From Leptospira andrefontaineae (GTDB lineage: Bacteria; Spirochaetota; Leptospiria; Leptospirales; Leptospiraceae), in NCBI RefSeq assembly GCF_004770105.1, contig NZ_RQEY01000010.1:62001-126000 (forward strand): a stretch of DNA of 64,000 nucleotides, given 5' to 3'. Under the pieces are notes generated by a model that did not search any database, had not been told where the DNA came from, and saw nothing but the letters and a program-made list of their open reading frames with translations. The translations under genes were made by a program, and so were the position numbers. This document shows positions 55,820 to 64,000 of this stretch, one piece after another; the first letter of the stretch is position 1, and each line of letters starts with the position of its first letter.

Positions 55820-55849
55820 CTACCTATCCTCAGATAAAGATCTGAAGTA

Positions 55850-56614
55850 TTAGGCTTGGACTCCTGGGAGGAATCCCCCACCGTTCACTTCGATTATTTG
55901 TCCTGTAATGAAAGAGGAAATATCAGAAGCTAAGAACGCGATAGTATTCGCGATATCATCCGGTTGTCCTGCTCTCTTTAAAGGGATCGCAGCTACCATT
56001 GCAGTACGGATCTTTTCAGGGATCGCCTCTGTCATTTCAGTAGCGATGAAACCTGGAGCGATCGCATTACAACGGATCTTACGACCAGCCATTTCCAAAG
56101 CGACTGCTTTAGTCAGACCGATCACCCCTGCTTTTGATGCGGAGTAGTTGGTTTGTCCGATATTTCCATTCACTCCTGCGATGGAAGAAAGGTTGATGAT
56201 GGATCCACCATTCGGATTTTTTGCCATAAATTTAATAGCTGCTTGGATACAGTTGAAAGTTCCAGTCAGGTTTACTGCGATTACAGCATCCCACTGTTCT
56301 TGTTTCATTCTAAGCATAAGAGTGTCTTTAGTGATACCAGCATTGTTCACGAGGACATCAATTGAGCCGAAATTATCCACAACAGCTTTGATACCTGCTT
56401 GAGCGGATTCTGCGTTTGCTACGTTTACAGCGATTCCGATTGCTTTTACACCTGTAGCTTTTGCGATCTCGTCCGCAGTAGCTTTACTTGCCTCTTCGTT
56501 TAAGTCGGCAATGACAACGTTTGCGCCTGCTTGCGCGAGTTTAAGAGCGGTTGCTTTACCGATTCCGCGGGCAGCCCCGGTTATAATGGCGTTTTTGCCT
56601 TTCAAATCGATCAT
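55850..56614 (-). CDS. fabG: 3-oxoacyl-[acyl-carrier-protein] reductase
   Basis: A 254-residue classic SDR. AIITGAARGIGKATALKLAQ binds NADPH; IINLSSIAGVNGNIGQTNY plus SASKAG give the Ser-Tyr-Lys triad; GFIATEMTEAIP is the substrate-loop motif. It reduces beta-ketoacyl-ACP in fatty acid elongation. Context (plsX upstream, acpP downstream) supports fabG over other SDRs. Confidence 0.93.
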   Translation of the reverse strand: MIDLKGKNAIITGAARGIGKATALKLAQAGANVVIADLNEEASKATADEIAKATGVKAIGIAVNVANAESAQAGIKAVVDNFGSIDVLVNNAGITKDTLMLRMKQEQWDAVIAVNLTGTFNCIQAAIKFMAKNPNGGSIINLSSIAGVNGNIGQTNYSASKAGVIGLTKAVALEMAGRKIRCNAIAPGFIATEMTEAIPEKIRTAMVAAIPLKRAGQPDDIANTIAFLASDISSFITGQIIEVNGGGFLPGVQA

Positions 56615-56711
56615 TGGTTTTTTCCTTACCAGATTCTGCGGTTAGCGTATTTTTAGGGCCTGGAGGGTCAAGTGATTCTGGGTGTAGCGTTCACCTTGGA
56701 AGACTTAAGAG

Positions 56712-57716
56712 TTAGAACTTTGCCTTTTCTATATCTTCTTTGATGCGCTGGTTCACGTCCCTTTCGGCACATTCTACCACTACTCGGATCGCATTTCGGA
56801 CTGCATGTGCATTGGAAGATCCATGCCCGATCAAACAGGTCCCATCTACACCAAGAAGAAGGGCTCCACCATACTCAGCGTAATCTAATCTTTTCTTGAT
56901 CGCAGTGAATGTAGGTTTAAGAAGAAGTGCCCCCGTTTGTGCAAGGCTGGACTGAGCGATACTTTCTCTCAGTACCGCGAATATGGATTTAGAAAGACCT
57001 TCGGTTGCTTTCAGGACAATATTTCCTACGAATCCGTCGCAGACTACAACGTCCACGTCTCTTCCTCCACCGTAAAGATCTCGTCCTTCAACATTTCCTA
57101 CAAAATCGATCGGTAGTTTTTTAATATATTCGAATGCTTTTAAGGTAACTGAGTTCCCCTTCTTATCTTCTTCTCCATTGGATAAGATCCCAACCTTCGG
57201 TTTATGGATATTGAAGATCAGTCTGGAGTAGATCTCTCCCATGATAGCGAATTGAGCCAAATACTCGGGCTTACAATCCACGTTTGCACCTGCATCTAGA
57301 AGAAGTGTAGGAGCTCCTTTCTCTCTTGGAATGGGAGCGGCAATCGGAGGTCTGAGAACGCCAGGAATTCTACCGAGATATAATAATGCAGCAGCCATAG
57401 TGGCCCCCGTATTTCCAGGGGAGAACATTCCAACGCAGGTTTTGTCAGCGACGAGTTGAGCTGCTTGCACAACGGAAGAATCTTCCATAGCGCGCACCGC
57501 GATGGAAGGAGAATCGTTCATACCTATGATCTCACTGGCATGAACAATTCTGATCTTGTTTGTATCGTATTCGTATTTGAGGAGGATCTCGCTGATATCT
57601 TCTTCTTTACCAACGAGGATGACGTTTCTGCCGTCGTGATTTACCGCGTTAACGGCACCTTCTACGATCCTATCAGGACCGTAGTCGCCGCTCATTGCAT
57701 CGACGGCGACCCACAT
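56712..57716 (-). CDS. plsX: phosphate acyltransferase PlsX
   Basis: A 334-residue enzyme making acyl-phosphate from acyl-ACP at the start of phospholipid synthesis. [40 protein letters not shown] and [19 protein letters not shown] are PlsX signatures. It lies 5 bases after rpmF, the usual rpmF-plsX pairing. Length is normal. Confidence 0.96.
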   Translation of the reverse strand: MWVAVDAMSGDYGPDRIVEGAVNAVNHDGRNVILVGKEEDISEILLKYEYDTNKIRIVHASEIIGMNDSPSIAVRAMEDSSVVQAAQLVADKTCVGMFSPGNTGATMAAALLYLGRIPGVLRPPIAAPIPREKGAPTLLLDAGANVDCKPEYLAQFAIMGEIYSRLIFNIHKPKVGILSNGEEDKKGNSVTLKAFEYIKKLPIDFVGNVEGRDLYGGGRDVDVVVCDGFVGNIVLKATEGLSKSIFAVLRESIAQSSLAQTGALLLKPTFTAIKKRLDYAEYGGALLLGVDGTCLIGHGSSNAHAVRNAIRVVVECAERDVNQRIKEDIEKAKF

Positions 57717-57721
57717 ATTGA

Positions 57722-57922
57722 TTAGTTCTCTTCGCTAGTCTTCCTGACTTTCGGTTCTACCACTACACGGTCTTTGTAAAAACCGCAAACAGGGCAGATT
57801 CTATGAGGAGGTCTGAAGGAATTACAGTTCGGGCAAGGAACTAGATTCGGTTTGCCGATCGCATGATGGGCCCGTTTCATCCTCACTTTTGATTTAGATT
57901 TTCGTCTCTTAGGAACTGCCAT
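57722..57922 (-). CDS. rpmF: 50S ribosomal protein L32
   Basis: 66 residues. The basic N-terminus ([20 protein letters not shown]) and zinc ribbon ([18 protein letters not shown]) are diagnostic of zinc-binding L32. It precedes plsX directly and shares its mRNA, linking ribosome and lipid synthesis. Confidence 0.97.
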   Translation of the reverse strand: MAVPKRRKSKSKVRMKRAHHAIGKPNLVPCPNCNSFRPPHRICPVCGFYKDRVVVEPKVRKTSEEN

Positions 57923-57978
57923 TGTTTTTCTCTATAGATAAGGTCGATTTACGACTATGTTTTTTTTAAAGGCGGAAT

Positions 57979-58608
57979 TCACAACTGTTTTTCAGTCAAA
58001 GCAAACGATTCCAAGAATTCCCCTACTTCTACCCGTTTCGTGTATAAGGCGGAGCGGTTAAACACCAATCTCGCCGTGGATTCCATAATAATTTCGATCT
58101 CTTCCAGATTATTGGCCCTGAGAGTGCCGCCCGTGGACACCAAATCCACGATACAATCCGATAAACCCACTAAAGGTGCGAGTTCAATACTTCCGTAAAG
58201 TTTGATCACCTCGCAGTTAATCCCTTTTTTCAGGAAGAAGTCCTTGGCGATATTCGGATATTTTGTCGCCACACGGACCTTTCTTTCTCCAGAGCTAAGG
58301 CTCCAACCTTTTGGCCCTGCTACAGAAAGCCTACATTTTCCTATGCTTAGGTCCAAGGGAAGAAGAAGGTCATAACCACCTTCTAATAATACGTCCCATC
58401 CCACGATACCGGCATCCGCAGAATTTTGTTCCACGTAAGTCGCCACGTCTTGGGAACGGACTAGTAAAATACGGACCTTCCCTTTTGGGTCTTTATAGAT
58501 AAGTTCTTTTGAATCAGGATCGGGACGGCCGGAAAGCCATCCCCTTTCGAGCATGAGTTCTATGCTCTCTTCGGCAAGCCGTCCTTTCGGAAGGGCCAAA
58601 GTCAGCAT
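57979..58608 (-). CDS. hisG: ATP phosphoribosyltransferase, short form
   Basis: 209 residues of the HisG catalytic core: [38 protein letters not shown] and the PRPP loop [15 protein letters not shown]. It lacks the C-terminal regulatory domain of long HisG, so by family knowledge it needs a HisZ subunit, not found in the window. It catalyses the first step of histidine synthesis. The ATG directly follows the TPR-protein stop. Confidence 0.95.
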   Translation of the reverse strand: MLTLALPKGRLAEESIELMLERGWLSGRPDPDSKELIYKDPKGKVRILLVRSQDVATYVEQNSADAGIVGWDVLLEGGYDLLLPLDLSIGKCRLSVAGPKGWSLSSGERKVRVATKYPNIAKDFFLKKGINCEVIKLYGSIELAPLVGLSDCIVDLVSTGGTLRANNLEEIEIIMESTARLVFNRSALYTKRVEVGEFLESFALTEKQL

Positions 58609-59346
58609 TTAGTTTCCCTGGCTGCTTTTTAATAGAAGATAAGTAGCGAGTTCTCTAACTGCTTTAAATTCTTCAGTAGGAGAAGCGATATCTTGGTCTA
58701 AAACTTTTTTAAGTAAATCGACTGCTTCTTCTTTTTTGCCGTTTTGCAATTTCAAACGACCGGCTTGGTAAAGACTCCAAGCGTAAAAACCAGCTACATT
58801 CTTGCGGCTGCTTAAAAGAGAAACGGAAACTCCGTAATCGGATTCTGCTTCCGCGAGTTGGTTTGCGCTTTCTCTATAGTTCCCTGCGATATAAAAATAG
58901 TAAGCCTTCACTTCCGGAAGCTCATCTATTTTTTTTCCCGCAAATTCTAACTTCTCTGCCGCTTTTTGGTATTCTCCGTTCTTAGCATATAGATCACCCA
59001 AAGTTTTGGAAAGTCTGATATCTAAAGAAGGAGAACTATATGTTGAAGCAATAGTTTCGTATTTTTTGATCTTATCAGTGATCTCGGTCATAGGAGAGAG
59101 AGCCAACTCCTTCTCCACTTTTTCGATCGCAAGAGTTCCCTTACGGAATTGTTCTGCTCTATACTCGTTCCAGCTAACAACGGCCAGTACGGTTACGAAT
59201 AAAACACCTACTCCGAATAAAACCTGTTTTTTATTCTCTCCAATCTTGGAGAATAAAATTGCGAAAAATCTTTCTGCTCCGGTAAGACCTGGATACGGAT
59301 CTATATCGGTAATAGAAGCACCTGTTTTAGGTTCGAATCGTTTCAT
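58609..59346 (-). CDS. membrane-anchored TPR protein (YfgM/TPR_21-like)
   Basis: A 245-residue protein: a ~40-residue cytoplasmic lead, one membrane helix (~41-62) and TPR-like helices to the end (for example KTLGDLYAKNGEYQKAAEKL and GRLKLQNGKKEEAVDLLKKV). The arrangement resembles YfgM-type proteins that work with the secretion machinery; that is weak inference. CGGAG precedes the ATG. It lies between rpsA (21 bases upstream) and hisG. Confidence 0.8.
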   Translation of the reverse strand: MKRFEPKTGASITDIDPYPGLTGAERFFAILFSKIGENKKQVLFGVGVLFVTVLAVVSWNEYRAEQFRKGTLAIEKVEKELALSPMTEITDKIKKYETIASTYSSPSLDIRLSKTLGDLYAKNGEYQKAAEKLEFAGKKIDELPEVKAYYFYIAGNYRESANQLAEAESDYGVSVSLLSSRKNVAGFYAWSLYQAGRLKLQNGKKEEAVDLLKKVLDQDIASPTEEFKAVRELATYLLLKSSQGN

Positions 59347-59367
59347 CCAAAACTCCGAGAGTCGTCC

Positions 59368-61050
<1,683 letters not shown>

Positions 61051-61081
61051 ACGGATTGAAATACTCGGTGTTTGATTGGGA

Positions 61082-61795
61082 TTAGTGCGAATCGTTATAA
61101 ATGCCAGAGTCTAGGCACCCAAGGATCTTACTAATTACACTATTTTTTGGCAGGTTATCTGTGTCAATGAGGATTGCGTCCTCCGCTTTCCGGAGAGGGG
61201 CGATTTCCCTTTCCGTATCGGATTTGTCACGGATCACGATCTCTTTTTCGATTTCTTCTAAATCAGAACGAATACCTTGCTCTAATAATTGATTATATCT
61301 TCTTTCGGCCCTAACTCTGGAAGAAGCTGTCAGAAAGAATTTGTAACGAGCGTCCGGAAATACATGGGTACCTATGTCTCTACCATCCATCACCAATCGA
61401 TGAGTTTGAGACAACATTCTCAATTGAGAATTTACGAATTCCCTGAATACAGCTTTGTCGGCGATGTATTTGATCTCTCTTGTGATCTCAGGAGTTCTGA
61501 TTTCAACGGAAACATCTTCTCCATTTAAGAAGATATGATTTTCCCCTGTTTCTGAAAATTCGCAGAAAATTTTTACACCTTCGGTAAGTGGTAGGAACTC
61601 CTTACCGGACAACCAATCCGAAAAGGAAATAGAAGAATTTTTGGATTTATAGATCTTATAAATATGAAGAGTTAATGCACGGTAGAATGCTCCTGAATCC
61701 AAATATTCGAATCCAAGTTTTTTAGAAAGTTCGCGAGCCACTGTGCTCTTTCCAGTTCCAGCAGGCCCATCTAATGCGATCACGTTTTCAGTCAT
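61082..61795 (-). CDS. cmk: cytidylate kinase
   Basis: 237 residues. The P-loop [20 protein letters not shown], the Asp/Arg site in [20 protein letters not shown] and the late [20 protein letters not shown] segment are standard for CMP kinase. The start at 61795 overlaps the aroA stop (ATGA); an upstream in-frame start at 61849 is unneeded. The phosphotransfer product feeds CTP and lipid synthesis. Confidence 0.97.
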   Translation of the reverse strand: MTENVIALDGPAGTGKSTVARELSKKLGFEYLDSGAFYRALTLHIYKIYKSKNSSISFSDWLSGKEFLPLTEGVKIFCEFSETGENHIFLNGEDVSVEIRTPEITREIKYIADKAVFREFVNSQLRMLSQTHRLVMDGRDIGTHVFPDARYKFFLTASSRVRAERRYNQLLEQGIRSDLEEIEKEIVIRDKSDTEREIAPLRKAEDAILIDTDNLPKNSVISKILGCLDSGIYNDSH

Positions 61796-63108
61796 TGCAC
61801 AAAACCTTCCAATAAAGATTCGAATCCGGGAAAAGAAGTTTCGATCCAAGAAGTTTCGTCCGGACGAATTTCCAAACCGCTCACTGCCTTTAAGATCATA
61901 AAACTCATCGCGATCCTATGATCCATCTTAGTAAAAATATCTACTGAGTTTCCGGAAAGCCAGGAAGAAAGTTCGGAAGAATTTACACTGGAACCAATTT
62001 CTGGGATCTCGTATCCGTCAGGATATTCGTGAACTGTAATCCCTAAATTTCGAAGATTTTCTACCATTGCGGAAATTCGATCCGATTCTTTTGCACGTAA
62101 TTCTTCCGCATGACGAATGATAAATCCACCTTTTGCAAATAGACCTGCGATCGTCAGGATTGGAATCTCATCAATAAGAGAAGGGATCCATTCTTCTTTA
62201 ATTTCAGAAAAACGTAAATTAGAAGAGACCGCTTCCAGATCTCCTACAGGTTCCCCACATTCTATTCTCTTATTATGGACCAAAATTTTTGCGCCCATTG
62301 CTTCCAGTGCATGAAGAATTCCGATGCGAGAAGGATTTAATCCCACATTTTTTACAAGAACAGAACCTTCTTTTAATAAAACTCCAAGCACTAAGAAAAA
62401 AGCTGCTGAGGAAATATCTCCAGGCACCTTAAACTCCTTTGCTTCGAATGTATAAGGAGGCTCCATCTTAAAATGAGTAGGAGAAAGATATGTCAGCTTG
62501 TTTCCCAAAAACCGGAACATATTCTCGGTATGATCTCTGGAAAGAATATCTTCTTCGTATTCCAATGAAGTCTCAGAAGCCATAGCAGCTAACATCAGAC
62601 AGGATTTCACCTGAGCAGAAGCAATCGGACTTTTATAATGGAAGTTCGAAAGTTTTTTTCCAATAATTTCCAAAGGAGCCTTATCATCCTTACCGGAGAT
62701 GGAAGCACCCATAGAATTTAAAGGTTTTATAATACGGGACATCGGTCTTTTTTGAAGTGAATGGTCCCCAGTTAAGGTAGCCTTGATTCCTTGGAGTCCG
62801 CAGAGTAATCCGGCGGATAATCTGATCCCAGTTCCTGCATTCCCGAAATCCAAAACGTCTTTAGGAGATTGAAGGGATTGTTTACCTGGACTAGTAAAAA
62901 CATATTCTCCTTTTGAGATCTTCTCCACTTTCAAACCGAGCTGAGTGAAAGCTTTCATTGTATTCAAGGGGTCTTCTGCTTCTAAAAACCCGGAAACATG
63001 AGAGGTCCCTTTGGATAATACGGAGAATAATACGCTTCTATGAGAAAGAGATTTATCTCCCGGAACTGTGATCTCTCTTCCGGAAGATTTAAGGATTCTT
63101 GGAATCAT
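61792..63108 (-). CDS. aroA: 3-phosphoshikimate 1-carboxyvinyltransferase (EPSP synthase)
   Basis: 438 residues. [37 protein letters not shown] and [20 protein letters not shown] are the EPSP synthase motifs; the later [15 protein letters not shown] and [16 protein letters not shown] complete the active site. It transfers enolpyruvyl from PEP to shikimate-3-phosphate. It overlaps tyrA by 20 bases and cmk by 4. Confidence 0.97.
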   Translation of the reverse strand: MIPRILKSSGREITVPGDKSLSHRSVLFSVLSKGTSHVSGFLEAEDPLNTMKAFTQLGLKVEKISKGEYVFTSPGKQSLQSPKDVLDFGNAGTGIRLSAGLLCGLQGIKATLTGDHSLQKRPMSRIIKPLNSMGASISGKDDKAPLEIIGKKLSNFHYKSPIASAQVKSCLMLAAMASETSLEYEEDILSRDHTENMFRFLGNKLTYLSPTHFKMEPPYTFEAKEFKVPGDISSAAFFLVLGVLLKEGSVLVKNVGLNPSRIGILHALEAMGAKILVHNKRIECGEPVGDLEAVSSNLRFSEIKEEWIPSLIDEIPILTIAGLFAKGGFIIRHAEELRAKESDRISAMVENLRNLGITVHEYPDGYEIPEIGSSVNSSELSSWLSGNSVDIFTKMDHRIAMSFMILKAVSGLEIRPDETSWIETSFPGFESLLEGFVQ

Positions 63109-64000
63109 TTTGTTTTTTTAAAATTGCGTCCCTATCTATACGAGATTTTTCCATGAAGGACTCCCAATGTTTTAGGTCGAGCGGCTTTTCTGGGTTTAAT
63201 TCTGAAAGGAGTTTATCCAATCGATCCTTATAATCCAAAAGTGCCTTATAGATCTCCTCTTGGTTTGAAGAAAAGATAGGTGACCACATTTTAGGATTAG
63301 AACCTGCAATCCGAGTCATATCCCTGAATCCCCCACCCGTCAAAGGCAAAGGGGAATTTTGGGTAAATTCCCTTACACACCCGTTTTCCCAGACCCAATT
63401 TGTCATAAGAGAAGAGATCAAATGAGGAACATGAGAAACATAGGACAGGATCTTATCATGATCATGTGCAGGAATTTCAGTGGTGGACATTCCAAGGAAT
63501 TTCCAAAAATTTTCTATCTTAGAATATGCTTCATCAGTAGCACCTTTTGGTTTAGTCAGGATACAAAGTCTGTTTTCATACAGATCTACATTTGCAAATT
63601 CTAAACCTGATTCCTCAGAACCACACATTGGATGAGAAGAAATATATCTATGTTCTCCGGTAAGAACTGATTCCACTGCATGAACGATCTCTTGTTTAGT
63701 GGAACCCATATCAGTCAAAAGACCTTTGAATCCGGAAGGGAGTTTTGAGATCACTGTTACGGTAGTATCTACCGGAACTCCGAAAACGATTAGATCGTAT
63801 GATTCCCAATCTGGGGATTTGGAAAATTCATCCGAAGTAAAAATTTTATCAGCTGATTTAAGACGGATCCCCTTCTCCTTACTGGAAGGAGATCCTACCA
63901 CTCCCACAATCTCTGCAGAAGAGTTCTTTTTTCGTAAGGCCAAGGAAAGGGAGGCACCCATCATTCCCAGGCCGTAAATCAGGATTTTAGAAAAATCGGT
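63089..64000 (-). CDS. tyrA: prephenate dehydrogenase, N-terminus cut by window end
   Basis: The frame is open through base 64000, and the in-frame residues before the first Met ([20 protein letters not shown]) complete a Rossmann GLGMMG motif, so the true start is beyond the window. At least 303 residues. [25 protein letters not shown] and [16 protein letters not shown] match TyrA. It oxidises prephenate to 4-hydroxyphenylpyruvate. It is coupled to aroA by a 20-base overlap, grouping two aromatic-pathway steps. Confidence 0.94.
   Translation of the reverse strand, partial: TDFSKILIYGLGMMGASLSLALRKKNSSAEIVGVVGSPSSKEKGIRLKSADKIFTSDEFSKSPDWESYDLIVFGVPVDTTVTVISKLPSGFKGLLTDMGSTKQEIVHAVESVLTGEHRYISSHPMCGSEESGLEFANVDLYENRLCILTKPKGATDEAYSKIENFWKFLGMSTTEIPAHDHDKILSYVSHVPHLISSLMTNWVWENGCVREFTQNSPLPLTGGGFRDMTRIAGSNPKMWSPIFSSNQEEIYKALLDYKDRLDKLLSELNPEKPLDLKHWESFMEKSRIDRDAILKKQNDSKNP

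Noticed and set aside
61585..61605. GGTAGGAACTCCTTACC-like sequence within cmk, resembling the short palindrome
   Set aside because: It is in coding DNA under protein constraint and diverged at key positions; treated as chance.

Overview
The window reads as chromosomal DNA of a spirochaete, most likely a Leptospira. Evidence: two FlaA-type flagellar sheath proteins side by side, a FliL-like protein, a GreA domain fused to a very long N-terminal region (a spirochaete arrangement), many lipoproteins with relaxed spirochaetal lipoboxes, several STAS/SpoIIE-type regulators, moderately low GC, and frequent TTG/GTG starts. The species cannot be fixed from sequence alone. It looks like ordinary, gene-dense core chromosome. 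I found no tRNA, rRNA, CRISPR array, prophage or intact insertion sequence.

Layout. 1-6710 (minus): STAS protein, AsmA-like giant, lipoprotein, and a TolB-like propeller protein cut by the window start. 6864-11878 (plus): GT2 glycosyltransferase, a GT-C-like membrane protein, and a PAS histidine kinase. 12048-16118 (minus): fatty-acid-hydroxylase/sterol-desaturase-like enzyme, membrane AraC regulator, epimerase-like protein, purB. 16325-18801: degraded SDR gene and flavin monooxygenase, with a divergent TetR gene across an operator-like palindrome. 18890-29329 (minus): kinase-fold protein, oligopeptide-binding lipoprotein, rel, nadC, LysM lipoprotein, STAS protein, tgt, fur-family gene, LptE-like lipoprotein. 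29421-31756 (plus): M23 peptidase and FliL-like protein. 31914-41216 (minus): greA fusion, flaA1, flaA2, PUR-domain protein, two unknown envelope proteins, radA, RNase-D-like exonuclease. 41323-45657 (plus): GH36 alpha-galactosidase-like enzyme, lipoprotein, DUF4105-like protein. 45640-48496 (minus): receiver-SpoIIE phosphatase, unknown protein, HDAC-family deacetylase. 48574-50398 (plus): pyk and a small membrane protein. 50508-64000 (minus): TPR protein, MscS channel, then a long core run (aroB, nudix, rnc, acpP, fabG, plsX, rpmF, hisG, TPR protein, rpsA, cmk, aroA, tyrA), with tyrA cut by the window end.

How the genes fit together. The right end combines aromatic amino acid synthesis (tyrA, aroA, aroB), fatty acid synthesis (plsX, fabG, acpP) and translation/RNA functions (rpsA, rpmF, rnc). 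Many minus-strand pairs overlap by 1-4 bases (ATGA, GTGA, TTGA, TAATG), implying translational coupling. Envelope functions recur: AsmA-like, LptE-like, LysM, M23, DUF4105-like, and many lipoproteins.

The least expected structure lies between genes. There is a family of long inverted repeats with CACAGAG/CACGGAG arms, a short palindrome (consensus TGTWGGARTTCCTACA) that sits in several of their loops, and a GC-rich hairpin element present in two copies. Other points worth a second look are an SDR gene with its core deleted, a clear TetR-type operator, an orphan kinase-fold protein, a single-repeat PUR protein next to flaA2, and a possible small RNA near 34830.
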